NCBI GenBank assembly: GCA_945874665.1
Contig: CAMCHJ010000015.1
Location: 1 to 47,078 of the forward strand
From: Chitinophaga pinensis
GTDB taxonomy: Bacteria > Bacteroidota > Bacteroidia > UBA7662
DNA: 47,078 bases
Direction of reading: 5' to 3'
Shown: positions 1-9,115 of the stretch, in pieces
Position numbering within the stretch: position 1 is the first letter of the stretch
How the letters are laid out: each line of letters starts with the position of its first letter
The notes under the pieces: generated by a model
Databases searched by the model: none
Seen by the model: the letters and a program-made list of their open reading frames with translations, nothing else
What the model was told of the DNA's origin: nothing
Made by a program: the position numbers and the translations under genes

Positions 1-429
1 GAAGTGGTAGAAGATGACGAGCTGATCGAAGAAGATGATATCCAGTCGACCGAAGTTAACCAAGATACCAAAATTGATATCCCAGTAATGGAGGAGGAGA
101 CCTCGTCTGAACCCGAAATTTTTACCATTGTAGAAGACATGCCTACCTTCCCTGGTGGAGACCAAGCTTTGCTCGAATACATGGCCAAAAACACAAAATA
201 TCCGCCCTTAGCCCGTGAAAACGGCTTGCAAGGCATTGTGGTAGTTACCTTTGTAGTAGACAAAAACGGCAACATCAACAATGTACAAGTGCTTCGTGGC
301 ATAGGCGGTGGTTGCGATGAGGAAGCGATCCGCGTAGTAAAATCAATGCCATCTTGGAAGCCGGGCAAGCAGCGCGGTATGCCAGTGAGCGTACAATACA
401 ACTTGCCTTTCCGCTTTAGCTTGCGCTAA
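1..429 (+). CDS. TonB C-terminal domain protein (5'-truncated by window)
   Basis: This is the C-terminal part of an energy-transducer TonB-like protein; the reading frame is open at the left edge, so the true start lies outside the window. An acidic linker (residues 1-40, rich in E and D) leads into a TonB_C domain at about residues 50-141. The hallmarks are the Bacteroidota-type MPTFPGG segment, YPPLARENGLQG, the FVVDKNGNI strand turn and the closing VQYNLPFRF strand. TonB C-terminal domains contact the TonB box of outer-membrane receptors and pass on energy from ExbB/ExbD. In Bacteroidota many such domains also sit in proteins of other function, so the real partner is unknown. The gene is followed at once by a strong hairpin terminator. 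Confidence 0.85.
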   Translation, partial: EVVEDDELIEEDDIQSTEVNQDTKIDIPVMEEETSSEPEIFTIVEDMPTFPGGDQALLEYMAKNTKYPPLARENGLQGIVVVTFVVDKNGNINNVQVLRGIGGGCDEEAIRVVKSMPSWKPGKQRGMPVSVQYNLPFRFSLR

Positions 430-447
430 TAGGATTGCCTTTAAACG

Positions 448-472
448 AACCGACTTTCGAGTCGGTTTTTTT
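448..472 (+). terminator. Rho-independent terminator of the TonB-like gene
   Basis: An 8-bp perfect stem AACCGACT/AGTCGGTT (448-455 and 460-467) closes a TTCG tetraloop and runs into a T tract. It starts 19 bases after the stop codon. UUCG loops are known for exceptional RNA hairpin stability. Confidence 0.85.
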
Positions 473-506
473 ATGCCCAAGAAGCAGGGCAGATTCCTTG
501 CCCATA

Positions 507-540
507 AAAAATCCCCGACTGTAAGCAGCCGGGGATTTTT
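507..540 (-). terminator. Bidirectional terminator downstream of odhB
   Basis: Stem AAAAATCCCCG/CGGGGATTTTT (507-517 and 530-540) with an inner CTG/CAG extension. It has A and T tracts on both sides, so it can stop transcription from either strand. It lies 17 bases past the odhB stop and separates the two convergent units. Confidence 0.8.
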
Positions 541-557
541 GATTTAAAGCAGTTGCA

Positions 558-1781
558 TTAAATGCCCATCAGCATCCGTGCAGGGTCTTCGAGGTACTCT
601 TTAACGCGGTAAAGGAAGCTTACCGACTCGCGACCGTCGATGATGCGGTGGTCGTAGCTCAGGGCGATGTACATCACCGGGCGGATAACCACCTCGCCAT
701 TAAGGGCAATGGGGCGCTCTACGATGTTGTGCATGCCGAGGATGGCGCTTTGCGGGGCGTTGATGATAGGCGTTGAGAGCATCGACCCAAACACACCGCC
801 GTTGGTGATGGTGAACGTACCACCCGTCATTTCCTCGAGCGTGAGTTGGTTTTCGCGGGCACGTTTGGCCAAGCGGCCTACTTCGGCTTCAATTTCGTGT
901 AGGCCGAGCTTCTCGGCATTGCGTATTACTGGCACCACCAAACCACGTGGGGCCGAAACAGCGATTGAAATGTCGCAATAGTCGTTATACACCAGCTCTT
1001 CGCCGTCGATCATGCCATTTACAGCCGGAAACTCTTGCAAGGCCAGGCATACCGCTCGGGTAAAAAACGACATAAAGCCGAGGCCCACACCGTATTTCTC
1101 TTTGAATTTGTCTTTGTACTTCGAACGAATCTCCATCACTGGCCCCATGTTCACCTCGTTAAAAGTGGTAAGCATGGCCGTTTCGTTTTTCACACTTACC
1201 AAGCGGCGAGCAACGGTTTTACGCAACTGGCTCATGCGCTCACGGCGCTGGTTGCGATCGCCAGCTGGGGCGGCGGGAGCAGCAGTTGCAGTACTAGCAG
1301 CTTGAGCGGCAGCTTTGGGTGCAGCAGCTTCAGCCTTGAGGGCGTCTTCTTTGGTTACGCGACCATCTTTACCAGTACCGGCTACGGCGCTGGCATCCAT
1401 GCCTTTTTCTGCCAAAATTTTTGCAGCAGCAGGTGATGGATGTCCACTGGCATAGGTTTGTTGTGATGCTGGCGCAACGGCGGCAGGAGCGGCTGGCGTA
1501 GCTGGCGTAGCTTCGGTAGCTGCAGCAGCTGCAGCTGGTGCCTTGGCATCAATGTCCAACGAGCAAACCACATCGCCAATGGCCAATGTAGCACCTTCAG
1601 CAGCAATGATTTTAAGCACACCTGCTTGCTCAGCATTGAGCTCCATGGTGGCCTTGTCGGTTTCGAGCTCGCACAACACTTCGTCCATTTTAACGAAATC
1701 GCCGTCTTTTTTAAGCCATTTGGCTATCACCACCTCGCTGATGGATTCGCCTAGGGCGGGAATTTTAACTTCTAAAGCCAT
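558..1781 (-). CDS. odhB: Dihydrolipoyllysine succinyltransferase, E2 of 2-oxoglutarate dehydrogenase
   Basis: E2 core of the 2-oxoglutarate dehydrogenase complex, moving the succinyl group from E1-bound thiamine diphosphate to CoA in the TCA cycle. The 407-residue protein has the full layout: an N-terminal lipoyl domain with the [11 protein letters not shown] motif (lipoylated K43), an Ala/Pro-rich linker, a peripheral-subunit-binding domain ([24 protein letters not shown]), a second Ala/Pro linker, and the catalytic acyltransferase domain ending in DHRIIDG with active-site H378 and D382. A single lipoyl domain is typical for the succinyl-type E2. It follows sucA after 12 bases, so the two are co-transcribed. 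Also called sucB. E3 (lpd) is not in the window. Confidence 0.96.
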   Translation of the reverse strand: MALEVKIPALGESISEVVIAKWLKKDGDFVKMDEVLCELETDKATMELNAEQAGVLKIIAAEGATLAIGDVVCSLDIDAKAPAAAAAATEATPATPAAPAAVAPASQQTYASGHPSPAAAKILAEKGMDASAVAGTGKDGRVTKEDALKAEAAAPKAAAQAASTATAAPAAPAGDRNQRRERMSQLRKTVARRLVSVKNETAMLTTFNEVNMGPVMEIRSKYKDKFKEKYGVGLGFMSFFTRAVCLALQEFPAVNGMIDGEELVYNDYCDISIAVSAPRGLVVPVIRNAEKLGLHEIEAEVGRLAKRARENQLTLEEMTGGTFTITNGGVFGSMLSTPIINAPQSAILGMHNIVERPIALNGEVVIRPVMYIALSYDHRIIDGRESVSFLYRVKEYLEDPARMLMGI

Positions 1782-1793
1782 GATCTATTGCTA

Positions 1794-4511
1794 TTAAAGG
1801 GTAAAAGCTTGATTGATAATTTGTTGTTGCTCCTGCTCGTGAATTTTGGCATAACCAGTGGCTGGCGATGCGCTCGACTTGCGGGCAATGAGTTTGAGGT
1901 TGCGGTTTTGTTCATGACGTAACATATACGTCCACGCCCCCATGTTCTTTGGCTCTTCCTGCACCCAAAAGAATTCAGCTTTGGGATAACGGGCGTACAC
2001 CGCGTCGAGCTGGGTTTCGGCCATGGGATACAACTGTTCAATGCGTACGATGGCCACATCTTTACGTTTTTCTTCTTGTTGACGGGCGAGTAAGTCGTAA
2101 TACAACTTGCCAGTACACATTAATACGCGTTTCACTTTTTTCGGATCAGCTTGCGCTTCATCGATGATTTCGCGGAAACCGCCGCTATACAGCTCTTCTA
2201 CAGGGGAAACACATAATGGGTGCCGCAAAAGTGCCTTGGGCGACATCACCACCAATGGCTTGCGGAAATCCCAGCTCAGCTGGCGGCGCAGGAGGTGGAA
2301 GAAGTTAGCTGGACTCGTGCAATTGGCTACAATGATGTTCATTTCGGCAGCGAGCTGCAAAAAACGTTCGGGCCGGGCATTGGAGTGCTCTGGACCTTGG
2401 CCTTCATAACCGTGTGGCAGCAGCATCACTAGGCCGTTCATGCGGCGCCATTTAGACTCCCCCGAAGAGATAAATTGGTCGATGATGGTTTGCGCGCCAT
2501 TGGCAAAATCGCCAAACTGCGCTTCCCATACACTTAATACGTTGGGGGAAGCCATGCCGTAGCCATACTCAAAGCCAAGCACTGCGTACTCCGACAACAA
2601 GGAATTGTAAATGCTAAACCGACCTTGTTTATCGCTGATATTTTGCAAACCGATGTGCAGCTCGTTGGTGTTTTCGTCGCGCATACCGGCATGGCGGTGC
2701 GAAAAAGTGCCACGGATCACATCCTGACCACTGATGCGCACCTTCTTACCTTCGGTGAGCAGGGTGCCATAGGCCAGCAACTCGGCCAGCGACCAGTTGA
2801 TTTGTCCTGCCGCAAACAAACTCGCCCGCTCATCCATCACCTTTTGCACTTTGCGCATCACGTTGAAGCCTTTAGGCACGTGGGTAATGGCCTCTAACAC
2901 TTGCAGCGCAGTTTCTGGCTTTACAGCCGTAGCTGGCGAGCTGTTAAAATCTTCGTAAGTAGAGCGGCGCATTTGCTCCCACTCTTTATCAAGGGCATGT
3001 GGCTTATAGGCTACTTCTTTCTGCTTTACGAGGTTCAGGCGGTCTTGGAGGAGATTTTTGAAATCTTCTTCCATTTGCGTGGCCAGTTCTGCGGTAATAT
3101 CACCCCGTTTTTCTAGCTCAGCAGAATATACTTTGCGCGGATCAGGGTGCTTATCGATGATCGAATACAAAGTGGGCTGCGTAAATTTCGGCTCGTCACT
3201 TTCGTTGTGGCCATGGCGACGATAGCAAAGCATGTCTACAAATACATCGCGTTTAAACTGCTGGCGGAAAGCTACTGCAAATTCAACAGCAAAGGTCACT
3301 GCCTCGGCATCGTCACCATTTACGTGTAGCACCGGCGCACCAATGGCATTGGCTACTGCGGTGGAATAATCCGAGCTGCGGGCATCGTCGAAATCGGTGG
3401 TAAAGCCAATTTGGTTGTTGATAGTAAAGTGGAGCGTGCCGCCAGTGTGGTAACCTTTGAGCTGCGACATCTGTGCTACTTCGTAAACTACGCCTTGTCC
3501 TGCCAAAGCCGCATCGCCATGGATGAGAATCGGCAGTATTTTGCTGTAGTCTTTGCCGTACAACATATCAGCCTTGGCGCGTACAAACCCTTCTAGTACG
3601 GGATCAACCGCTTCCAAATGCGAAGGATTAGGCACGAGGTCGAGGTTCACCTTTTTACCCGCTGTTGAATTCATTTGGCTTGAAAAGCCTAAGTGATATT
3701 TTACATCACCATCGCCGAAGCTGAGGTCGGGATTGGCGATGCCTTCAAACTCATTGAAGATGTATTCGTAGGTTTTACCAAGAATGTTGGCCAGTACGTT
3801 GAGGCGACCGCGGTGCGCCATGCCAATGGCTACCGACTCTATGCCGAGCTCTGAACCTTTGTTGATAGCCGCATCAAGAGCTGGAATGGTGTTTTCTCCC
3901 CCTTCGAGCGAGAAGCGCTTTTGGCCTACGTATTTTTTGTGAAGAAAGCTCTCAAATACAACCGCTTCGTTGAGCTTGCTGAGGATGCGCTTCTTTTTGT
4001 CAATGCTAAAGTCGTAATGAAAAGCATGCTTCTCAAAATACTGCTTGCACCAGTCACGGATTTCGGTTTCGCGAATGTGCATGTATTCGAAAGCGAGCGA
4101 GCGGCAATAAATGGACTCAAGTTTTTCGATGATTTGTTTTAAGGTAGCGTTGGGTAAGCCAACAAGGGTGCCGGCGGCAAAAGTGCTGGCTAAATCAGCA
4201 TCGGTCAACCCGTGGTATTTGAGCGCTACACCAGGGTCGCGGTCTTTACGAGGACGAATGGGATTGGTTTTCGACAGCAGGTGCCCGCGCGAACGATACG
4301 CGTGAATGAGGTGTACCACATGCAGTTCTTTGGTCATGTGGTCGTTGCTCACCGCACCACCACCGCCTTCGGCATGTTGCGCGGCAAACTCAAAACCTTC
4401 AAAGAACTTCATCCAACCTTGATCCACCGAGCTGGGGTCAGACTTGTACTGCTGGTAATAATCGTCGATCACGGCTGGATCGGCATTGGAGAGGTACGAA
4501 AACTTATCCAT
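1794..4511 (-). CDS. sucA: 2-oxoglutarate dehydrogenase E1 component
   Basis: Thiamine-diphosphate-dependent decarboxylase that oxidises 2-oxoglutarate and hands the succinyl group to the lipoyl arm of OdhB. With the start at 4511 the protein has 905 residues, a normal E1o length. It begins MDKFSYLSNADPAVIDDYY, matching the conserved N-terminal E1o segment that binds E2. An upstream in-frame ATG at 4634 would add 41 residues of non-conserved sequence and would lie ahead of the likely promoter, so I reject it. Recognisable blocks are the HRGRLNVLAN and HGDAALAGQG segments, the GDDAEAV thiamine-site region and the GYEGQGPEHSNARPERFLQL motif of the C-terminal half. It is first gene of the sucA-odhB operon. 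Confidence 0.96.
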   Translation of the reverse strand: MDKFSYLSNADPAVIDDYYQQYKSDPSSVDQGWMKFFEGFEFAAQHAEGGGGAVSNDHMTKELHVVHLIHAYRSRGHLLSKTNPIRPRKDRDPGVALKYHGLTDADLASTFAAGTLVGLPNATLKQIIEKLESIYCRSLAFEYMHIRETEIRDWCKQYFEKHAFHYDFSIDKKKRILSKLNEAVVFESFLHKKYVGQKRFSLEGGENTIPALDAAINKGSELGIESVAIGMAHRGRLNVLANILGKTYEYIFNEFEGIANPDLSFGDGDVKYHLGFSSQMNSTAGKKVNLDLVPNPSHLEAVDPVLEGFVRAKADMLYGKDYSKILPILIHGDAALAGQGVVYEVAQMSQLKGYHTGGTLHFTINNQIGFTTDFDDARSSDYSTAVANAIGAPVLHVNGDDAEAVTFAVEFAVAFRQQFKRDVFVDMLCYRRHGHNESDEPKFTQPTLYSIIDKHPDPRKVYSAELEKRGDITAELATQMEEDFKNLLQDRLNLVKQKEVAYKPHALDKEWEQMRRSTYEDFNSSPATAVKPETALQVLEAITHVPKGFNVMRKVQKVMDERASLFAAGQINWSLAELLAYGTLLTEGKKVRISGQDVIRGTFSHRHAGMRDENTNELHIGLQNISDKQGRFSIYNSLLSEYAVLGFEYGYGMASPNVLSVWEAQFGDFANGAQTIIDQFISSGESKWRRMNGLVMLLPHGYEGQGPEHSNARPERFLQLAAEMNIIVANCTSPANFFHLLRRQLSWDFRKPLVVMSPKALLRHPLCVSPVEELYSGGFREIIDEAQADPKKVKRVLMCTGKLYYDLLARQQEEKRKDVAIVRIEQLYPMAETQLDAVYARYPKAEFFWVQEEPKNMGAWTYMLRHEQNRNLKLIARKSSASPATGYAKIHEQEQQQIINQAFTL

Positions 4512-4537
4512 TTCGATTTTTAGAGGTAAACAGACTG

Positions 4538-4545
4538 CAAAGCTA
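4538..4545 (-). promoter_or_regulatory. Candidate -7 box of sucA-odhB
   Basis: TAGCTTTG on the minus strand fits the Bacteroidota -7 consensus TAnnTTTG exactly and ends 26 bases before the sucA ATG at 4511. No clear -33 TTTG is seen at the usual distance. Its position supports the 4511 start. Confidence 0.5.
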
Positions 4546-4706
4546 CGAAGGCTTTCGATGTAATTTAGCTTAATAAATGCATTGAAGGCAGTTTTTGCCA
4601 AAAAATGATGGATTTTTTGTTGCAATTGCAACAATTATTGAATCCAACCTTAATAGAAGCCCTTCTTAAAATCTGAAATTTTAAGAATCGTGCATATTTA
4701 TCTGGC

Positions 4707-5852
4707 CTACATTAGTTTTTGCAGCATACGGCGTAAGGCGGGTGACTTTTCGCCAAGCCAACCAATAGCATTTAACACGCGATAGCGGTGTGCAAAGTTG
4801 TTCACTGCCCAAGCTTTTAGCCTCATTTCTTTCCACCATTTATTGCGTACGGCTAGGTAGTAGGGTGCTAGCGCGGCGGCTTCCCAATTACCTTGATTTA
4901 TGGCCTTGATGGCCTGTTCGGCTGCCATTTTACCACTTTGAAGGGCCAACATTATACCTTCACCATTACTTGGATCAATCAAAGAGGCCGCATCACCAAT
5001 CAACATAAAACCATCACCATGTATGCATTGTTCTTTCGAATAAAAGGGCAAGCCAAAACCTTGCAAACTGCCTTCCATTTGAGCCGTCCCCAGTTTCGTT
5101 TGAAGTACTGGGTGGCTTTTTATAAATTCATGAAATTGAGCTTTTAAGTCCACTTTATGCTTCATAATGTGCCGTGAATGCATTCCTAAACCCACATTAG
5201 CACTGTTTGGCCCAATAGGAAAGAGCCAGAAGTAGCCTGGCACCACCTCTTTGTGCACATACACCTCGTTGGCCGAAGCTTGAATGTTCTTAACTCCAGT
5301 GAAGTAGGCCCTCACGGAACCGCCATAATGCTCCCGATCAACACTAAAACCAGCCAACTGTCGCGCTACTACAGAATGTGCGCCATCAGCACCTATCACT
5401 AAATTACATTTAAATTGAACCCCATTCTGACAGCTGAGCACAAAACGCTTGTCTTCCCGTTCGATGCGCTTTAAGCCATGCCCTGGAAAAAAATCCACCT
5501 TGCCCGTAGCAAGGACTTCTTCTACAAGCAAATTGTCGAAATCAATACGGCGAACAGTGTAGGAGCGAAGTTTCCAAAAGAACTCCATAGGTGTGGCATC
5601 ACCTATAAAAAGCAAAGTACTTTTATTGGCAGCCTTTTCGGGTAAAACTTGTAAACGTTCATATGCTTTTGGTGAAATTTCACGAAGCGCACGAATGCCA
5701 TGACCCGCTATAAAATCACCACACACCTTGTCCCGCGGGAAAGTAGCCTTGTCGAGCATAGCCACCCTTAGACCACTGTCAGCCAAAATCAAAGCTGCAG
5801 CACTACCACCTGGCCCGGCACCAACAATAATTACATCATACTCCAAAAACAT
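4707..5852 (-). CDS. FAD-dependent oxidoreductase, geranylgeranyl-reductase family
   Basis: A 381-residue flavoprotein of the p-hydroxybenzoate-hydroxylase fold. The FAD-binding Rossmann motif VIIVGAGPGGSAAALILA is at the N-terminus, followed by the family signature PRDKVCGDFIAGHGIRAL, and the second FAD motif LIGDAASLIDPSNGEGI near residue 290. Members of this family (COG0644) reduce isoprenoid double bonds or act as monooxygenases or halogenases; the substrate here cannot be read from the sequence. The ATG at 5852 puts the Rossmann strand at its usual place near residue 5; an earlier in-frame ATG at 5999 would run across the divergent promoter and into the neighbouring gene. The gene is single and divergent from the epimerase gene. 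TTACTTG ends four bases before the ATG (see the leaderless-motif finding). Confidence 0.82.
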   Translation of the reverse strand: MFLEYDVIIVGAGPGGSAAALILADSGLRVAMLDKATFPRDKVCGDFIAGHGIRALREISPKAYERLQVLPEKAANKSTLLFIGDATPMEFFWKLRSYTVRRIDFDNLLVEEVLATGKVDFFPGHGLKRIEREDKRFVLSCQNGVQFKCNLVIGADGAHSVVARQLAGFSVDREHYGGSVRAYFTGVKNIQASANEVYVHKEVVPGYFWLFPIGPNSANVGLGMHSRHIMKHKVDLKAQFHEFIKSHPVLQTKLGTAQMEGSLQGFGLPFYSKEQCIHGDGFMLIGDAASLIDPSNGEGIMLALQSGKMAAEQAIKAINQGNWEAAALAPYYLAVRNKWWKEMRLKAWAVNNFAHRYRVLNAIGWLGEKSPALRRMLQKLM

Positions 5853-5917
5853 GCTACAAGTAACGTAAAAACGACAAAAAAACAAGGTAAAATAACCGTT
5901 TCCTAGTCTATAGTCAT

Positions 5918-5925
5918 TACTTTCG
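5918..5925 (+). promoter_or_regulatory. Candidate -7 box of the epimerase gene
   Basis: TACTTTCG, one base off TAnnTTTG, lies 21 bases before the ATG at 5947 in the 94-base divergent spacer shared with the FAD oxidoreductase gene. No convincing -33 element. Confidence 0.35.
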
Positions 5926-5946
5926 TTTAAACAAAGCAAGGTATAA

Positions 5947-6846
5947 ATGTCGAAAGTACTCATCACAGGTGGCAGTGGATTGGTGGGGCAACGCCTCACG
6001 CAACGTTTACAGCAAAAAGGCTATGAGGTGGTGCACTTGGGCCGTACTGCCAGCACAGCACCGGTACTTACTTATGCTTGGGACATTAACAAAGGCAAAA
6101 TCGACCCTAATGCCTTTGAAGAGGTGGCGCATGTGGTTCATTTAGCCGGTGCCGGCGTGGCCGACAAAGCCTGGAGCCTGAGTCGCAAGCAAGAAATCAT
6201 GAACAGTCGCGTTAAAGGCACCGAGCTGCTGCTCGATGCGATGGATTACCAAGCTAAAAAGCCTAAAACACTCATCGCTGCCTCTGCCATTGGTTTTTAT
6301 GGCAATGCAGGGATGGCTTTATGTACGGAAGAAAGTGCTGCCGGTCCTGATTTTCTCGCCGATGTATGCAAAGCCTGGGAAGCCGCTGCCGCCCCTGCCG
6401 ATGCCTACACCCGTCGTTGCACCGTCCGCATCGGTATCGTACTCAGCGAAAAAGGAGGCGCCTTACCCAAAATGATGCTGCCCTTCAAGCTGTTTTCGGG
6501 CAGCGTACTCGGCTCCGGTAAGCAAATGATGAGCTGGATTCACCTCGACGACCTCTGCGACATGATCATCTACCTCATCGAAAACGAGCATTGCCAAGGT
6601 GCCTACAACGCTGTGGCTCCTTTACCCGTAGCGCACTACAGCTTTATGAAAGCCCTCGGCCATACCATGAAAAGGCCTTTGTGGATGTGGGTGCCTGGTT
6701 TTGCGCTCAAATTGGTGCTAGGTGAAATGGCAGCCACCGTGCTGGCTTCGCAGTTTGTATCGAATGAAAAAATTCAGCAAGCCGGCTTTCGTTTTGAGTA
6801 TGAAAACGTTTACAAGGCGCTGAAACACCTTTTGCAAAAAGGATAG
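5947..6846 (+). CDS. TIGR01777-family NAD-dependent epimerase/dehydratase-like protein
   Basis: A 299-residue atypical SDR (SDR39U1/YfcH type). The N-terminus KVLITGGSGLVGQRLTQRL is the GxxGxxG dinucleotide-binding motif. The body has the family features VVHLAGAGVADKAW, SRVKGTELLLDAM, SAIGFYGNAG, RIGIVLSEKGGALPKMMLPFK and SWIHLDDL, and the C-terminal domain of the family with LGEMAATVLASQ (residues 255-290). The in vivo reaction of the family is not established; members are often linked to cell-division inhibition (SulA-like annotation), which is a label rather than evidence. Length is standard. It stands alone, convergent with the NlpC/P60 gene. Confidence 0.88.
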   Translation: MSKVLITGGSGLVGQRLTQRLQQKGYEVVHLGRTASTAPVLTYAWDINKGKIDPNAFEEVAHVVHLAGAGVADKAWSLSRKQEIMNSRVKGTELLLDAMDYQAKKPKTLIAASAIGFYGNAGMALCTEESAAGPDFLADVCKAWEAAAAPADAYTRRCTVRIGIVLSEKGGALPKMMLPFKLFSGSVLGSGKQMMSWIHLDDLCDMIIYLIENEHCQGAYNAVAPLPVAHYSFMKALGHTMKRPLWMWVPGFALKLVLGEMAATVLASQFVSNEKIQQAGFRFEYENVYKALKHLLQKG

Positions 6847-6880
6847 TTGGCTTTTCTATCAGCTATACATCTTTTGCTCA

Positions 6881-7444
6881 CTAAAACCGGCCCGCACCAG
6901 CAAAGTAGCGCTGGTAATACGCCTCTTTGAGATCGCTAATGATGACCCCACTACGCACCGTGGCATGAACAAATTTGTCGTTTGAGAGGTACATCCCAAC
7001 GTGCGAAATGCGGCCCTTGCGAATATTGAAGAATACCAAATCGCCCTCACGAAGCTCCTCGCGCGCTATGTGCTGCACCTTGGTGTAAATACTCGCACTG
7101 CCACCGTCAATTTGCAATCCATAAACCTGCCCAAGCAACACATTCACAAAACCTGAGCAATCAATGCCAGTACGTGTGCGGCCACCGTAACGGTAAGGCG
7201 TATCCCGCCAATATTCAAACAGTAGCAACAGCTCAGGGTTGTTTATTTCACCGAGATGCAAGTCGTATGCACTGGCTCTAGGAAGTAAAAAGCCATCGGT
7301 GCACAAGCTGTCGAAAGAAGGCAGTAGCGAATCAACTGCGCTAACAACGCTGTCAGCCGGCTTAATTAGCGTGCTGTCTGGGTTAACAGCATGTACAAGC
7401 GACACACTCCAAAACGACAAAAACAGCAGCAGCAAGGATTTCAT
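6881..7444 (-). CDS. Secreted NlpC/P60 peptidoglycan endopeptidase
   Basis: A 187-residue exported cysteine peptidase expected to cut gamma-D-Glu-diaminopimelate bonds in peptidoglycan stems. A signal peptide (MKSLLLLFLSFWSVSLVHA) is followed by a short linker and an NlpC/P60 domain at about 68-187. It shows YRYGGRTRTGIDCSGFV with catalytic C96, then GDLVFFN, HVGMYL with H148 and the third polar residue H160 in FVHATV. The start at 7444 is chosen because it begins the signal peptide; a start at 7471 would add nine residues and lie upstream of the likely -7 box. The gene is transcribed on its own, or at the tail of the amylase-amidohydrolase unit 42 bases upstream. Confidence 0.9.
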   Translation of the reverse strand: MKSLLLLFLSFWSVSLVHAVNPDSTLIKPADSVVSAVDSLLPSFDSLCTDGFLLPRASAYDLHLGEINNPELLLLFEYWRDTPYRYGGRTRTGIDCSGFVNVLLGQVYGLQIDGGSASIYTKVQHIAREELREGDLVFFNIRKGRISHVGMYLSNDKFVHATVRSGVIISDLKEAYYQRYFAGAGRF

Positions 7445-7451
7445 GGGGTTG

Positions 7452-7459
7452 TAAAGATA
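7452..7459 (-). promoter_or_regulatory. Candidate -7 box of the NlpC/P60 gene
   Basis: TATCTTTA on the minus strand (TAnnTTTG with a final mismatch), seven bases before the ATG at 7444. It implies a very short leader and supports that start. Confidence 0.3.
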
Positions 7460-7486
7460 TAAAGTCATCACCTCAATACAAACCTA

Positions 7487-9115
7487 CTACTTCACTGCTT
7501 TTCCACCCACATAGGTAGCCAGCACCTTGGTTTTCAGTAACTCTGAAGGGGTTACTTGCATTAAATCCTTGTTGAGGACTACTATATCGGCTTGTTTGCC
7601 GACTTCCAGACTGCCTTTTTCATTTTCTTCAAAGCCAGCACGTGCCGCCCAGATGGTCATGCCGCGTAAGGCTTGCTCCCTGCTCAACGCATTCTCGGCT
7701 TGGAAGCCTCCCTCGGGATACCCCACGCTATCTACCCTAAACACCGCCGCATAAAAGGTTTTTAACGGGGAGATGTCTTCTACAGGGAAGTCGGTACCCA
7801 GTGGCAACCATCCTTGCAACTGCAACAAATCTTGATAGGCGTAGGCATGGGTGATGCGCTGGGGGCCCAAACGCTCGCCCGCCCAATACATATCGCTGGT
7901 TGCGTGAGTGGGTTGCACCGAGGGTACGATGCCCGCTTTTTTGTAGATCGATAAATCGGCTGGCGTAACCACCTGCGCATGCTCTACCCGCCAGCGATGG
8001 TCACCTTGCTGGCCTACGGTTGCGGCATAAATCTCAGGTACTTGCTTGTTGGCAGCATCGCCAATGCAGTGCGTATTCATTTGGTAGCCTGCGGCAGCTA
8101 AAAGCGGGGCATAAAAAGCGAGGGTATCGGGTTCGGTAACCCACAAGCCAAAGTGATTATGATCGTCGTGGTAGCCTTCTTTTAACCGTGCTCCTCGAGA
8201 GCCCAACGCTCCATCAGCATAAAATTTAAATGCGCGTACATGCAGTTTGGGGCCACGATATGGCTTTTTGGGGAGATAATACGCCAATTCGCTAGGGAAC
8301 GCACTGATCATCCCATAAACACCCATGCTGAGTTCACCTGCCGCTTCCATTTGCTCAAGCACTTCGATTTGCTGGCGGTTTAAGCCAGCATCATGTATGG
8401 AGGTGAGGCCAACGGCATGACAAGCAGCTTGGGCATCGAGGATGGCTTCGCGCCAAGCAGCGGCATCGGGTGCTGGCAATACCGCTTCTAGGCGATTCGC
8501 TGCATTGTCGATGAGCAAACCGCTTAGCTCCCCATCCGGTCGCTTCAACAATGCACCGCCTGGTATTTGTGTGCTGGCCGTGAGTTTCGCAGCTGCAAGG
8601 GCTTGTGCGTTGGCAATAGCCGCATGTCCATCTACCCTGCTTAAATACACGGGCCTGTTGGGGAACAGACTGTCGAGTTGTACCCGATCGGGATAAATGG
8701 CTACCTCCCAATCGTTCTGGTCCCAGCCCCGGCCGATGAGCCAGCCATCCGGGTTTTCGGCTGCAAAAGCCTGCAAACGCAGTAGTACTTCGTCCCACGA
8801 ACGGGTGCCCTTGAGGTTAACCTGCTGCAAATTGAGACCATAATACACAAAATGGCAGTGCGCATCAATAAAGCCTGGGTACACAAAAGCGCCTTCCAAA
8901 TCACGCGTTTCGGCAAATTGATACTCTTTTTCCAAGGCAGCACGATTACCGGTAGCCAGCACCTTGCCGTTATGGATGGCTATGGCTTCGGCGGTTGAAA
9001 AGGCACTGTCTACGGTAAAAACAGTGGCATTGTAAAGCAGCAAATCGGCTGGTTGACGACTGCCGCAAGCTGTTAATGCTGCAAGTAAAACGGCCAAAAA
9101 TAAACGCATTAGCAT
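7487..9115 (-). CDS. Amidohydrolase family 3 lipoprotein (YtcJ-like)
   Basis: A 542-residue metal-dependent hydrolase. The N-terminus MLMRLFLAVLLAALTAC is a lipoprotein signal peptide with C17 as the lipidated residue, so the enzyme is periplasmic or outer-membrane anchored. The metal motif GFIDAHCHF (H86, H88) follows the N-terminal beta sandwich; further signatures are GRGWDQNDW, FKFYADGALGSRGA, the H in MNTHCIGD, RVEHAQVV and GTDFPVEDISP. This set is typical of the YtcJ/NfdA group (amidohydrolase_3), whose substrates are mostly unknown N-acyl or formamide compounds. Its ATG overlaps the TAA stop of the amylase gene by one base (TAATG), implying translational coupling. Confidence 0.88.
   Translation of the reverse strand: MLMRLFLAVLLAALTACGSRQPADLLLYNATVFTVDSAFSTAEAIAIHNGKVLATGNRAALEKEYQFAETRDLEGAFVYPGFIDAHCHFVYYGLNLQQVNLKGTRSWDEVLLRLQAFAAENPDGWLIGRGWDQNDWEVAIYPDRVQLDSLFPNRPVYLSRVDGHAAIANAQALAAAKLTASTQIPGGALLKRPDGELSGLLIDNAANRLEAVLPAPDAAAWREAILDAQAACHAVGLTSIHDAGLNRQQIEVLEQMEAAGELSMGVYGMISAFPSELAYYLPKKPYRGPKLHVRAFKFYADGALGSRGARLKEGYHDDHNHFGLWVTEPDTLAFYAPLLAAAGYQMNTHCIGDAANKQVPEIYAATVGQQGDHRWRVEHAQVVTPADLSIYKKAGIVPSVQPTHATSDMYWAGERLGPQRITHAYAYQDLLQLQGWLPLGTDFPVEDISPLKTFYAAVFRVDSVGYPEGGFQAENALSREQALRGMTIWAARAGFEENEKGSLEVGKQADIVVLNKDLMQVTPSELLKTKVLATYVGGKAVK

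Noticed and set aside
667-1436. Open frames antisense to odhB
   Set aside because: They arise from the Ala/Pro-rich linkers of OdhB and resemble no protein.
4707-5852. Role of the FAD oxidoreductase in retinal or carotenoid synthesis for the rhodopsin
   Set aside because: The genes lie 41 kb apart, the motifs are those of the general geranylgeranyl-reductase family, and no crt or blh gene is in the window.
8391-8798. A 135-codon open frame inside the amidohydrolase gene, other frame
   Set aside because: Low-complexity Arg/Ser/Cys-rich translation typical of an out-of-frame reading.
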